64,000 nt of DNA, from contig CAYPIY010000004.1 of NCBI GenBank assembly GCA_964410965.1, positions 62,001 to 126,000 of the forward strand, read 5' to 3'. The DNA comes from JBBIRG01 sp964410965 (GTDB lineage: Bacteria > CLD3 > SB21 > JBBIRG01). The translations under genes were made by a program, and so were the position numbers. The notes beneath the pieces are model-generated. The model saw only the letters and a list, made by a program, of their open reading frames with translations, was not told the DNA's origin and did not search any database. Numbering within the stretch: the first letter of the stretch is position 1; the number at the start of each line of letters is the position of its first letter. Shown piece by piece: positions 47,372 to 57,225 of the stretch.

Positions 47372-49465
47372 CTAATTTTTATCAAGATATATTTTTAACT
47401 TGTCGCCGACCTTAACCGTGTTGGATGACATTTTGTTCCAGCGCTTGATCGTACTGACTTCAACACCGAATAATTTAGCGATACTCGCGAGATTGTCGCC
47501 TTCCTGAACGACATATATTTTCGTCCCCGGCTCAATGACTTCGGTTTCCTTTGATTTCTTTTTTGTGGATTTCCGGTAACCTTCATCGGGAATATAAGGG
47601 TCGATCCAGAGCGTCAGAGCCTGTCCCGGATAAATCGGATCACCGTAATAAATATTGTTCCAGTCGCGGATATGCTGAGGAAGGACATTGTACCATTCAG
47701 CGATTTCACCGAGTGAATTTCCGGCCTGGACGGTATATGTGATTTTCTTTTTTCCTTCTTTGGCGTCTTTCTTTTTTTCATCGGTTTTTTTCGATCCTGT
47801 CACGCCGGTTTTCAGTGAAACCTGATCTGAAGTACCGCCGGAGCCTGCATTCCCACCGGAAGACGCTGTTTGTTTCACGGTTTTCCGTTCATCAAGCTGA
47901 GCGACCGGTTTGAAACTGGAAGGAGCGACAGGAATAAGCAGATACTGTCCGGTAATCAGGTTGGTCGAACTTTTGAGCGCGTTGGCCTGCTGAATGGCTT
48001 TGATATCGGTGCCGAATTTCTGGGCGATCAGCGATAACGTCTCACCGTATTTAATCTGATAACGGACCCATGTGCGTTTTTTTTCTGCTGGAATTTTCGC
48101 ATAACCGGAAAGAAAGGCCGGCCTCGTTCCTGCAGGAAGTTTCAGAAGAAAGTTCGGTTTGGTCGGAGGTGTGCACCAGCGCAGAAGAGAAGGATTCAGT
48201 TCCTGAATGACATTCGCGGTCGAACCTGCGCAATCGGCAATAATCTGGATATCGAGGCATTCGGTAACGGTCACGGTATCCACAATCCATGCGGTATCTT
48301 TTTCAAGTGTAATTCCGTAAGAGGCGGGATCTTTTGCGATTTTAGCCGCAGCGATGAAGAACGGCACGTATTTCCTGGTTTCTCTGGGAAGCTTGGTCAT
48401 TTCCCAGTAATCGCGGGTATTATTCTTTTTGATCGCGCGGTTGACTCTTCCTCCGCCTGCATTATAAGCGGCCAGCGCCAGATACCAGTCGCCGTACTCA
48501 TAAAAAAGGTCTTTCAGGTGCCGGACGGCAGAGCGCGTCGATTCGTAGATATCCCTGCGTTCGTCAACCCACCAGTCCACACCGAGGCCGTAACGCTGTG
48601 CGGTGCCTTTCATGAACTGCCACGGCCCGACGGCACGGGCACGCGATTTGGCCGATGTGCTGAACCCGCTTTCGATCATAGCGACATAGATGACGTCCTC
48701 AGAAACCTTTTCCTCACGCGCTATCGCACGGACAATATGCTCGTAACGGCCCAGCCGGCGGTACAAATGCTGAAGCGTCGGAAAACCGTTCGTTTTGAAA
48801 TACTCCGTATATTTCTGAACGCGTTCATGATCGGCATTTAAAGGTATGTAATCGGCAGAGTGTCCCTTGACGATCGGCGCGTGTATTTCCCCGTGAGACA
48901 ACAGCGCGGTATTGCCGAGATCAAAATACGCCAGCCGGTTCACGACCTGCGACTGAAAAAGATCGTCATTGAACATACCGGCCGCTTCCATCATGATTTT
49001 ATACTGCTCAACAATGCCCTGAACCAAACCGTTCCACTGATCCTCCGCAGATGCGGCTTTATCGGAGACTTCTTCGTCGACTCCGGCCGTGAAGTCCGTT
49101 TCATCCCGAATGATCCAGTCGTCCGTACCATTCTGGCCGCTGTCGCCGTTATCGGATTCGGAAAGCCATTCCCCAAGCACATTCAGGCTGTCAATCGCAT
49201 TATGATATTCCTGTCTGGCTGCATCGACATTCTGTTCCACGTACCAGAATTTTAATGCGTTCGCATAGTGATCTTTAACGGCCTGAATCATCACCGCAGG
49301 ATCTTTTTTTGCAAATCCATCGGATTTTCCTGATCTACCTGTTCCCAGTTTCAGAATCTGAACCTGATCCTTTCCGGTTGTCACGGAATCACCGGATTGC
49401 GGGAAAATCATGAATGGCACAGTGACCGCAATTAAAGCAAAAGTGTATACATGTTTAAAAATCAT
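47372..49465 (-). CDS. LysM-containing lytic murein transglycosylase (MltD-like)
   Basis: AGGAA before the ATG at 49465 sets the start (697 residues); the frame extends 18 codons further upstream without need. After a signal peptide (ending near MIFPQS) comes an SLT lysozyme-like domain (about residues 233-300) with the catalytic Glu in AMIESGFS, followed by AVGPWQFMKGTAQRYGL and ALAAYNAGGGRVNRA. Three LysM peptidoglycan-binding domains follow (about 467-510, 574-620 and 647-693), joined by Lys/Ser/Gly-rich linkers. It cleaves glycan strands non-hydrolytically in the periplasm. Gene is alone and leftward. Confidence 0.93.
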   Translation of the reverse strand: MIFKHVYTFALIAVTVPFMIFPQSGDSVTTGKDQVQILKLGTGRSGKSDGFAKKDPAVMIQAVKDHYANALKFWYVEQNVDAARQEYHNAIDSLNVLGEWLSESDNGDSGQNGTDDWIIRDETDFTAGVDEEVSDKAASAEDQWNGLVQGIVEQYKIMMEAAGMFNDDLFQSQVVNRLAYFDLGNTALLSHGEIHAPIVKGHSADYIPLNADHERVQKYTEYFKTNGFPTLQHLYRRLGRYEHIVRAIAREEKVSEDVIYVAMIESGFSTSAKSRARAVGPWQFMKGTAQRYGLGVDWWVDERRDIYESTRSAVRHLKDLFYEYGDWYLALAAYNAGGGRVNRAIKKNNTRDYWEMTKLPRETRKYVPFFIAAAKIAKDPASYGITLEKDTAWIVDTVTVTECLDIQIIADCAGSTANVIQELNPSLLRWCTPPTKPNFLLKLPAGTRPAFLSGYAKIPAEKKRTWVRYQIKYGETLSLIAQKFGTDIKAIQQANALKSSTNLITGQYLLIPVAPSSFKPVAQLDERKTVKQTASSGGNAGSGGTSDQVSLKTGVTGSKKTDEKKKDAKEGKKKITYTVQAGNSLGEIAEWYNVLPQHIRDWNNIYYGDPIYPGQALTLWIDPYIPDEGYRKSTKKKSKETEVIEPGTKIYVVQEGDNLASIAKLFGVEVSTIKRWNKMSSNTVKVGDKLKIYLDKN

Positions 49466-49800
49466 TTTTTTTCCTTTTTTAATAGCTAAATATTTAATTA
49501 TTTTTTTCTTAATATTCAAATTTTATTTTTAATATTATGGCATTAAAGTTTTTATTGATGTCTTTTCATGACCAGTTTCTATCTCTCTGCTTACTGAATT
49601 TACAGTACGGGTAAAAATTTTTGAATATGCATTAAATAAATTACATCAAACCCGAAAATCCTGACAAGCAGATCGGATAAACCGCGAGCAACAAAACGCC
49701 GTAACCTATCTGAAAATTAATCTTGATTTTAGGAAAAAAAATCGTAAACTTTTTTGTTGTCAGGAAAATGTTCCATTTCAAACGAATCCAGGAGTTTGGC
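49466..49800. other. Gene-free AT-rich interval
   Basis: About 335 bp between the divergent transglycosylase and small-protein genes. Nothing beyond AT-rich spacer with likely promoters is visible. A 76-codon leftward frame (49641-49871) has a random, Leu/Ile/Phe-rich composition and overlaps the small gene on the other strand. Confidence 0.5.
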
Positions 49801-50016
49801 ATGACCATCCGGGTAACCAATAATGACCATAATATTGTTGAAGAATTTAAAAGCAATAATCTGGATTTCATCCGGAGAAGCTATGATGAATTTGAATCCA
49901 TCGGCAGCATGTCGGAAGAAGATTACAAACGGTTAGCCATTACAATCGTGAAAAAGCGTTATGCCGATACGCGTTTTGACAATCTCGAATGGAGTTCAGA
50001 AGTCATTAACGATTAA
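49801..50016 (+). CDS. Small protein of unknown function
   Basis: The ATG at 49801 has AGGAG (49790-49794) six bases upstream, giving 71 residues; an open frame of 26 extra codons before it has no site. The product is acidic and polar, with the sequence SNNLDFIRRSYDEFESIGSMSEEDYKRLAITIVKKRYADT, probably two helices. No family is recognised. It is 11 bp before bcp on the same strand, so likely in that operon. Confidence 0.7.
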   Translation: MTIRVTNNDHNIVEEFKSNNLDFIRRSYDEFESIGSMSEEDYKRLAITIVKKRYADTRFDNLEWSSEVIND

Positions 50017-50027
50017 CCGGTATCCTT

Positions 50028-50492
50028 ATGTTAAAACCCGGGCAACCGGCTCCAGACTTTCATTTGCAGGGACATGACGGCAGGGAACACTCCCTGTCTG
50101 ATTTCAGAGGGAAAAAACTTGTATTGTACTTTTATCCCAAAGACATGACACCGGGCTGCACGGATGAGGCCTGCCAGTTCAGGGACAGGCATGAATCAAT
50201 GATTGAAGAAAAAGCGGCTGTCGCTGGAATCAGTCCTGACCCGCCGGAAAAACACAAACTGTTTGCTGAAAAACACCGGTTACCTTTTCTGTTGCTTTCC
50301 GACGAAACCAGAAAAACAGCCAAAGCATACAAAGCCTGGGGAAAGAAACAAATGTACGGGAAAGAATATGAAGGCATTCTGCGGACTACATTTATCATCG
50401 ATCCGAAAGGAAACATCGCGCATGTTTTTGAAAAAGTCAAAGTTACCGGACATGCCGAAAAGGTTTTTGCCGTACTTCAGGAGATGAAATGA
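50028..50492 (+). CDS. bcp: Thiol peroxidase, Bcp type
   Basis: A 154-residue cytoplasmic peroxiredoxin that reduces peroxides with thioredoxin. The fold markers are LKPGQPAPDFHL at the start, YFYPKDMTPGCTDEACQFRD with peroxidatic Cys44 and resolving Cys49 (the C-x4-C spacing of this class), and RTTFIIDPKGNI towards the end. Length is normal. It follows the small protein by 11 bp and overlaps the next gene by 4 bp (ATGA-like), so these three genes form a short operon. Confidence 0.93.
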   Translation: MLKPGQPAPDFHLQGHDGREHSLSDFRGKKLVLYFYPKDMTPGCTDEACQFRDRHESMIEEKAAVAGISPDPPEKHKLFAEKHRLPFLLLSDETRKTAKAYKAWGKKQMYGKEYEGILRTTFIIDPKGNIAHVFEKVKVTGHAEKVFAVLQEMK

Positions 50493-51016
50493 CCCGGTAT
50501 TTAAAGTTTTTTTTTCATTTAATAATTTTTTTATTTTTTTTGTCATACCTGCCGGTTCATGATTCTGTCCGTAGTCAAAGCGCTTCCGAATGGCAAACGC
50601 ACCGGTTCAGCAGCTATTCGGTTGAGTTCATTACACCCGACAACTGGAAGGTCGGGATCAATGATTCCACGGAAAAGCATTACATTGAATGTTACAGCCC
50701 TGATGAACAATTGTACTTTTTCCTGACTACCGCAGACAATGAAAAAAACACGGAAATTGAAATCGTTCTTTCTTACCTCAAAGTCACCTATGCGAACAGC
50801 GAATTCCTTAGCGATGAGAGGAAAAAAATTAATAACGTCGAGTTTATTTTCTCTAACGGCGTTTCGAGGATGAACGAAATCCAGACCTATATCCGGCTGG
50901 GTGTCGGAAAATACAAAAATATGATCTTTATGATTGACAGCGGTTATAACAATCTTGAAAATACCGAAGCGGAACCCCTCCTGGAAAAGATAATCCAGAG
51001 CATCAGGGGTATCTGA
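50489..51016 (+). CDS. Exported protein of unknown function
   Basis: A 175-residue protein with a long hydrophobic N-terminus (FFHLIIFLFFLSYL) that could be a signal peptide or anchor, then a polar domain with EWQTHRFSSYSVEFITPDNWKVGIND and a stress-like beta pattern (LYFFLTTADNEKNTEIE, YIRLGVGKYKNMIFMIDSG). It resembles small periplasmic proteins that bind hydrophobic ligands, but I cannot name the family. It overlaps bcp by 4 bp, so it is translationally coupled to it and could serve in oxidative stress. Confidence 0.72.
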   Translation: MTRYLKFFFHLIIFLFFLSYLPVHDSVRSQSASEWQTHRFSSYSVEFITPDNWKVGINDSTEKHYIECYSPDEQLYFFLTTADNEKNTEIEIVLSYLKVTYANSEFLSDERKKINNVEFIFSNGVSRMNEIQTYIRLGVGKYKNMIFMIDSGYNNLENTEAEPLLEKIIQSIRGI

Positions 51017-51045
51017 TTACGTTTTATTCTTACCGGATCAGGTTT

Positions 51046-51489
51046 TCAGTTTTCATGATCAATAATAATGGTGACGGGACCGTTATTATGGATTTCCACA
51101 TCCATCATGGCCCCGAATACACCGGTCTGCACTTCGATATTCATATTCCTCAATAGTCCGACAAATTCCTCATAGAGCGTTCTGGCTGTCTCGGGCGGTG
51201 CAGCGCCTGTGAAACCCGGCCGGTTTCCCCTGCGAGCGTCGCCGTACAGAGTAAATTGCGATACTGCAAGAATCTGACCTCCGGTTTCTACGACCGACTT
51301 GTTCATTTTACCCAGTTCGTCAGGAAAAATCCTCAATTGGGCGCATTTCCCTGCAAACCAGGGCAGATCCGATGATTTGTCTTTCTGACCGATGCCGATC
51401 AGCAGGACTAAGCCGTTTCCGATAGAAGCAACCACCTTACCGTCAATCCTCAGTTTAGCCCCGGTTACCCTTTGTATGACAATTTTCAA
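51046..51489 (-). CDS. dtd: D-aminoacyl-tRNA deacylase
   Basis: Dtd hydrolyses D-aminoacyl-tRNAs to prevent misincorporation. The start is a TTG at 51489 with GGAGG five bases upstream; an in-frame TTG five codons further has no site, and the true protein begins KIVIQRVTGAKLRIDG as in other Dtds. The 147 residues show the conserved AVSQFTLYGDARRGNRPGF motif and the cross-subunit GPVTI motif (NNGPVTIIID). The gene is convergent with the unknown exported gene. Confidence 0.95.
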   Translation of the reverse strand: MKIVIQRVTGAKLRIDGKVVASIGNGLVLLIGIGQKDKSSDLPWFAGKCAQLRIFPDELGKMNKSVVETGGQILAVSQFTLYGDARRGNRPGFTGAAPPETARTLYEEFVGLLRNMNIEVQTGVFGAMMDVEIHNNGPVTIIIDHEN

Positions 51490-51569
51490 ACGGCCTCCGC
51501 ACAATGCCCGCCTTCTTCAGGCCGAACATTTCATATTAAAGCATTCAAGAAAACCGATGGCGATGAGGA

Positions 51570-52859
51570 TCAGCCCCTTTTATGAAGGGGAACATAAGCT
51601 CGCTTGTTCTTTCCGGTATAAATCTGGCGGGGACGGCCGATCCTGAGTTCCGGTGATTCCATCATTTCTTTCCACTGCGCGATCCAGCCCGGAATGCGCC
51701 CGATCGTAAAGAGTACGGTGAACATATCCGTAGGAAATCCCATCGAGCGGTAAATGATTCCGCTGTAGAAATCCACATTCGGATAAAGCTTTTTCTCAAT
51801 AAAATAGGGATCTTTCAGCGCGACTTCTTCGAGTTCCTGCGCAATGTCGAGGAGAGGGTCCTTGATTTTCAGCTTGTCCAGGACCTGATCGCACGTTTTC
51901 TTGACGATTACGCAACGGGGATCATAATTCTTATACACCCTGTGTCCAAAACCCATCAGGCGGAACTGGGTAGATTTGTCTTTCGCTTTTTCCACATATT
52001 TTTTCACGTTTCCCCCGTCGGCCAGAATCCGCTGGAGCATTTCGAGCACTTCCTGGTTCGCCCCGCCATGAAGCGGACCCCATAAGGCGCAAATGCCCGC
52101 CGATACCGCCGCAAAAATGTTCGTCCGGCTGCTCGCCACCAGGCGTACGGTCGAAGTGGAACAGTTCTGTTCATGATCGGCGTGCAGAATGAACAGCTGA
52201 TCCAGGGCTTTCTCGATCACCGGATCCACAACGTAAGGTTCAGTCGGGACGGAAAACATCATGTTCATGAAATTCCCCGTGTAACTCAGGGCATTGGAGG
52301 GATACATGAAAGGCTGACCCACCGATTTTTTATGGGCATACGCGGCAATCGTCGTGATTTTCGCGATCATCCTGTGAATGGCGATTTCCACATGCCTCGG
52401 ATTCACCGGATCGATGGAATCCTGGTAAAACGGCGACAGCGAACAGACCACGGAGGACACCAACCCCATCGGGTGGGCGTCGCGCGGATAGGCGTCGTAA
52501 AGCTGACGCAGCGACTCGTGCACCATCGTATGCTGCGTTATGCTTTTCCTGAATTGCTCAAGCTGGGCGGCCGCCGGCAGTTCGCCCCAGATCAGCAGGT
52601 ATGCGACTTCAAGAAAAGAGGAATGATCGCAGAGATCAGCGATGTCATATCCCCTGTAGCGCAAAATGCCCTTCTCGCCGTCGATAAAAGTTATGGAACT
52701 TGTACATGCCCCGGTATTCGCGAATCCAGGATCATAACTGACCAGGTCCGTTTTTGAACGTAACTGGGTGATATCGATCGCCTGCTCCTGTTCCGTACCG
52801 CTGATGACAGGCAGTTCATACATCTGTTCATCATACTTCAGTGTGGCTTTTTTGATCAT
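51570..52859 (-). CDS. gltA: Citrate synthase
   Basis: Condenses acetyl-CoA and oxaloacetate into citrate in the TCA cycle. The 429-residue protein shows the type II (hexameric) features: the N-terminal GFANTGACTSSITFIDGEKGILRYRGYDI, the HADHEQNCSTSTVRLV motif with an active His, GPLHGGANQEV with the second His, FGHRVYKNYDPR and VDFYSGI with the catalytic Asp. Length and order are normal. It is 80 bp upstream of dtd on the same strand. Confidence 0.97.
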   Translation of the reverse strand: MIKKATLKYDEQMYELPVISGTEQEQAIDITQLRSKTDLVSYDPGFANTGACTSSITFIDGEKGILRYRGYDIADLCDHSSFLEVAYLLIWGELPAAAQLEQFRKSITQHTMVHESLRQLYDAYPRDAHPMGLVSSVVCSLSPFYQDSIDPVNPRHVEIAIHRMIAKITTIAAYAHKKSVGQPFMYPSNALSYTGNFMNMMFSVPTEPYVVDPVIEKALDQLFILHADHEQNCSTSTVRLVASSRTNIFAAVSAGICALWGPLHGGANQEVLEMLQRILADGGNVKKYVEKAKDKSTQFRLMGFGHRVYKNYDPRCVIVKKTCDQVLDKLKIKDPLLDIAQELEEVALKDPYFIEKKLYPNVDFYSGIIYRSMGFPTDMFTVLFTIGRIPGWIAQWKEMMESPELRIGRPRQIYTGKNKRAYVPLHKRG

Positions 52860-52956
52860 GTCTGAGCCTTATGGTGAATGGATTAATCATTTTGAATAAT
52901 AACCTCCCGGACGTATAATTTATTCCTGTTTCTGCATGATGACAAGAAGGTTCATA

Positions 52957-55900
52957 TTATATGATCTTCGCATCCACATCCTGACCCCTGCGCCGGATCG
53001 GCAGTGTAATCTTGAATTCAGTCCCTTTACCCGGATGACTTTCAAAATAAATCGTCCCTTTATGGTTCTCGATGATTTTATAGGATATTGACAGCCCCAG
53101 TCCTGTTCCCTTTCCGACCGGTTTCGTAGTAAAGAACGGATCAAAAATTCGGTGTTGCACGTCGTAGGGAATGCCCGAACCGTTATCCCGGATGGAAATG
53201 AGTATGTTATTCTGGCCTGCAGTGGTCTTGATCCATACATTTCCCTTATCGGGTATCGACTGAAAAGCATTGGTCAGCAGATTCATCAGCACCTGGTTGA
53301 TGTGGCCGGGATTGCAGAATACCGGGGGAAGCTCTGAAAAGTCCCTGTGAATCTCGATCCGGTTCTTGTATTCCGATTTAAGTATGTTCAGCGTGCTTTC
53401 AATGTTATCATTGAGCGTGACATCCTTGAAATCGGATTCGTTCGACCTCGAAAATTCTTTCAGGTTATCGACGATCTTCCGGGTACGTTCCACGCCTTCC
53501 TTCATTTCCACAATAATTTTCGGAAGGTCATCGACAAATTTAACCACGTTGTTGGTTTTGAACCATTTATTGATTTCCGTCAGCTTATGGATGACGGTAT
53601 CGTCCGCCTCCGCCTTTACGTCCTGCATCCGGACATGGTAAGTATTCAGGTCATTCAGAAAATTAAACAGCCTCGTGATCTCCTCTATTTTCCGCTCCAG
53701 AACGTATATGTTTCCTTTGATGAACGTGATCGGGTTGTTGATTTCATGGGCGATACCTGCGACCAGCTGCCCGAGTGAGGCCATTTTCTCGTTATGCACC
53801 AGCTGGGTCTGTGTTTCCTTCAGTTCCTGAAGAATGCTTTCGACCTTTTCTTTTTCCTTCATCAGCTGACGGGTTCGCACCTGTACGTGCTCCTCCAGCG
53901 CCTTATTCCTTTTTTCCACCATGCTGACCCTGAACTGGTAGAGGGTGTATGCGCTGAACAGGACCAGCATCAGCACAAATGCGATAAACCACCAGCTCTT
54001 CCAGAAAGGAGTCTGGATTCTGAAATACAGGGACAGGGGTTCCTCGTTCCATTTCCTGTTCATTCCGCCCGCTGCAACCTCAAACACGTAATCCCCGTCA
54101 TCCAGATTGGTATAACGGATTTTATTCTCCGGGGTGGGGTCCGACCATTCTTTTTCAAAACCCAGCAGTCGGTACTTATATTTCACGTCGGACTCGTCGC
54201 GGTAGGACGGTGAAACAAACTCAAAAGTAATGATACTTTCCTCGAACAACAACTCCATCAGCGGCCGGTGGTCCTTTCTGCCGCCGTTTTTCTGTTCTCC
54301 GTTGCCCAAAGATTTGTTCAGTTGATGCCAGCCTATTTTCCGCGTGACTTTCTGGTATTTGTTTTCGATCAGCACTTCCGTAAGGTAAACCGGAAAGTTG
54401 TCAGGCCGCTCGGATTTCCTGATCTCCATGGGCATGACCGATAATCCGGCAGAAGTGCCGATCAGGATCCGTTTGCGGCCGTCGATCCAAAGAGAATTAT
54501 GGGTACTGATCTCATTCTTAATGAGGCCGCTGCGGCTGTTAAAAATATTCTCAATTTTCTGCTGTGCCGGATCAAATCGAACCAGCCCGTTATTGGTTCC
54601 GATCCACAGAAACCCATCAGCGTCGATTTCGATTGCATTGATATTATTGTCCGGCAGGCCGTCGGTCTTTGTAAAGTTCTTGATCAGTCCGCCGAGGTCA
54701 AATTTCGCATAAGATGCCTGAACGGGGATTTTTCGGATATCGAGCCGTGTCATGCCGATTTCCGTACCGATCCATAAGTAACCCTCTTTGTCTTCCTGCA
54801 TGGAAAGAGCAAGATTGTCCGTCAGGCCGTTGTCGACGGTAAAACAGTTGAACCGGTCGGACGCCTCATGATAAAGAGCGATGCCGCCGCCGATCAGCCC
54901 GCTCCAGATGCGTCCCTGCCGGTCTTCATAGATCCTCCAGCTGCTGGGGCTTTTCAACCCCTGTTCAGTGGTATATTGTCTGCAGATTATGTCGCCGGTC
55001 TCATCCATCTCAAAACGGAATATCCCGTTGTCCCGGCTGCCCAGCCAGACCCGGTTACGGGAATCGATAAACACATCGGACATGCTCACGTTGCGGATTA
55101 TGCTGATAAAGGACAGGTCTACAACGTAGAATTCGTTCATCCGGAACGACTGGCTGATGAGGCGTTTGATTTTACGGACCTGCGTATCGGACAGCCCGGG
55201 ACGTTCCTGGAAATAATTTTTCGGTATCAGGATCTGCACTCCGTTATAAGTCGCAATCCAGATCAGCCCGCTGGAATCAATACCGACGTCCCAGATGACC
55301 GAACTGATCAATCCGTCCTCCGACTTGTACGTACGGAACGACCGGCCGTCAAACACGCACAGCCCTTCAAATGTTCCGATCAGGAACTGTCTTTCCCCAT
55401 AGGGCTTGATTGTCAGTATGGTTTTATTCGGAAGTCCGTCTTCCATGTTATAAGATATAAATTCCTCCGACATGAGCTTGCAGACGCCGTCCGAAAATGA
55501 CCCGAACCAGTAATTATCCTCACGATCCTGCATCACCGAATAGAATTGGTTGGTGCCGAAGCCATGATGCGAGTAATAACTGGCGAAATACAGCCGGGCT
55601 TCCCTGTACGTGATCCGGGTGATTCCGCCTTCCGTGGCCAGCCAGATATCGCCCTGCCTGTCCCGGTAAAAACAGCGGATGGAATTAAAGGAAAGACCCT
55701 GCTTCATTGTATAACTGGAAAATACTCCGTTATCGATCAGTGTAAGACCGAAAGGTGTACCGGCCCATAGCCTGTCATTTTCCCATAACAGGGATACGAT
55801 ACGGTCATTGATCAGTCCTTCCTTTACGGTTATGTTTTTAAGAGAGAGGGTACGGTTGCTTTTGAAGGTCAATGCAGCCAATCCCTGCAATGTACCGGCG

Positions 55901-56481
55901 TATATCGTTTGTTTGTTGTCCATCGCAAGCGAGTAAATTACATTGGAAGGTAATCCGTCATTCACCGTATAAGTTTTGACGGACTGATCCTCCCTGATTA
56001 AAACGCTCAAACCGTTACCAGTCGCGAACCAGATGTTTCCGTCATGATCCTCCAGCACATCCCACACAGTACCCCGCCCAATACCGTTTTTGTAACTGTA
56101 ACTGACAAACGTATCGTTGTATAAATCATACCGGTTGACGCCTTCATCGGTTGCCAGCCACAGCAGGCGATCCGAGGTCTGGTAAATTTTTCGAATGACG
56201 TTGCTGAGCAGGCCCTGTTGCTTGGTATAATTCGTAAACCGGTGTCCGTCATATTTACTCAGGCCGGCGGCCGTTCCGAACCAGATGAATCCTAGATGAT
56301 CCTGGCAAACGGAGAATACCTGATCCTGCGCAAGACCGTTTACCGCCGTGTATCTTTTGATAAATAACTTCTGGGCATTCAGACAAGGATTCAGCCCGGT
56401 AAGGAATAAGATTAAAAAAATGAAAGAAATTGTCCCCGGAAAACGGAAATCAGATACGAAATGTTTCAGTTTTTTCTGCAC
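52957..56481 (-). CDS. Propeller-type sensor histidine kinase
   Basis: A 1,174-residue inner-membrane sensor. A signal-anchor precedes a very long periplasmic double propeller (Reg_prop repeats, about residues 35-690; GLAQDQVFSVCQDHLGFIWFGTAAGLSKYD-like blades), a Y_Y_Y beta-sandwich (about 745-807), a membrane helix (about 827-848), a short coiled coil and a HisKA domain with His912 in GIAHEINNPITF, then a HATPase domain (NAFQSI N-box, DNGSGI, GKGTGLGLSISY). Unlike classical hybrid systems there is no receiver or HTH domain, so it needs a separate response regulator, which is not in the window. Such kinases sense carbohydrates or surface polymers. It stands alone, leftward. Confidence 0.93.
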   Translation of the reverse strand: MQKKLKHFVSDFRFPGTISFIFLILFLTGLNPCLNAQKLFIKRYTAVNGLAQDQVFSVCQDHLGFIWFGTAAGLSKYDGHRFTNYTKQQGLLSNVIRKIYQTSDRLLWLATDEGVNRYDLYNDTFVSYSYKNGIGRGTVWDVLEDHDGNIWFATGNGLSVLIREDQSVKTYTVNDGLPSNVIYSLAMDNKQTIYAGTLQGLAALTFKSNRTLSLKNITVKEGLINDRIVSLLWENDRLWAGTPFGLTLIDNGVFSSYTMKQGLSFNSIRCFYRDRQGDIWLATEGGITRITYREARLYFASYYSHHGFGTNQFYSVMQDREDNYWFGSFSDGVCKLMSEEFISYNMEDGLPNKTILTIKPYGERQFLIGTFEGLCVFDGRSFRTYKSEDGLISSVIWDVGIDSSGLIWIATYNGVQILIPKNYFQERPGLSDTQVRKIKRLISQSFRMNEFYVVDLSFISIIRNVSMSDVFIDSRNRVWLGSRDNGIFRFEMDETGDIICRQYTTEQGLKSPSSWRIYEDRQGRIWSGLIGGGIALYHEASDRFNCFTVDNGLTDNLALSMQEDKEGYLWIGTEIGMTRLDIRKIPVQASYAKFDLGGLIKNFTKTDGLPDNNINAIEIDADGFLWIGTNNGLVRFDPAQQKIENIFNSRSGLIKNEISTHNSLWIDGRKRILIGTSAGLSVMPMEIRKSERPDNFPVYLTEVLIENKYQKVTRKIGWHQLNKSLGNGEQKNGGRKDHRPLMELLFEESIITFEFVSPSYRDESDVKYKYRLLGFEKEWSDPTPENKIRYTNLDDGDYVFEVAAGGMNRKWNEEPLSLYFRIQTPFWKSWWFIAFVLMLVLFSAYTLYQFRVSMVEKRNKALEEHVQVRTRQLMKEKEKVESILQELKETQTQLVHNEKMASLGQLVAGIAHEINNPITFIKGNIYVLERKIEEITRLFNFLNDLNTYHVRMQDVKAEADDTVIHKLTEINKWFKTNNVVKFVDDLPKIIVEMKEGVERTRKIVDNLKEFSRSNESDFKDVTLNDNIESTLNILKSEYKNRIEIHRDFSELPPVFCNPGHINQVLMNLLTNAFQSIPDKGNVWIKTTAGQNNILISIRDNGSGIPYDVQHRIFDPFFTTKPVGKGTGLGLSISYKIIENHKGTIYFESHPGKGTEFKITLPIRRRGQDVDAKII

Positions 56482-56556
56482 TATCAGATCTCTGTATTGT
56501 TTAATCCGTACGATGCCACAGTAAAATGTACAAATTAAAGGGTATTACATCAATAT

Positions 56557-57210
56557 TTATTTTATTTTCATTCCGGCAGGACACAAAGTCCGGATCGGGC
56601 AAGTCTGACAGCGCGGTTTCCTTGCGATACAGGTTTTCCGGCCATGTTCGGATAAAAGGTGCGACCATGAGATCCAGTCCTCTACCGGAACGATTTTCAT
56701 GAGGTCTTTTTCGATTGCGTCCGCCTGACTGCGGTCAGTCATCCGCAGCAATCCTGAAATCCGGATTACATGCGTATCCACGACAATGCCCGGGATACGG
56801 AAACAGGATGCAAGGATGACATTCGCCGTTTTCCGCCCGACACCGGGAAGAGCCAGCAGGTCTTCCATTGTTTCCGGAATGGTGCCGGCAAATCGGTGAA
56901 CCAGGGTTTCGCAGCACAGCCGGATAAGCCTAGCCTTGTTCCTGTAAAACCCGGTTGAGAAAATGCCTTCCTCAATTTCCTGCAAGGGAGCGTCCAAAAA
57001 ATCCTCCGGCCGGCGGTATTTCAGGAACAATTTTTCTCCGACAAGATTCACTCTTTCGTCCGTGCACTGAGCAGATAAAATGGTTTTGATCAGTAATTCA
57101 AAAGGAGAACGGAAATTCAGCCGGCACTTCGCCCCGGGAAATGCCTTCTTCAGGCGGCGGATAATGGCCCGGCAGCGTTTTTGCTTGTCGGCAAGGGTTT
57201 CCATGCCCAT
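56557..57210 (-). CDS. nth: Endonuclease III
   Basis: A bifunctional DNA glycosylase/AP lyase that removes oxidised pyrimidines. The 217-residue protein contains the HhH-GPD motif LLALPGVGRKTANVIL with catalytic Lys, the VDTHVIRIS catalytic Asp, and the C-terminal 4Fe-4S loop CIARKPRCQTCPIRTLC (C-x6-C-x2-C-x5-C). Two Met codons (MGM) lie at the start. It ends 75 bp before the kinase gene and begins 15 bp after smc, on the same strand, so smc and nth are probably co-transcribed. Confidence 0.96.
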   Translation of the reverse strand: MGMETLADKQKRCRAIIRRLKKAFPGAKCRLNFRSPFELLIKTILSAQCTDERVNLVGEKLFLKYRRPEDFLDAPLQEIEEGIFSTGFYRNKARLIRLCCETLVHRFAGTIPETMEDLLALPGVGRKTANVILASCFRIPGIVVDTHVIRISGLLRMTDRSQADAIEKDLMKIVPVEDWISWSHLLSEHGRKTCIARKPRCQTCPIRTLCPAGMKIK

Positions 57211-57225
57211 GGGTAATCCCGATGA

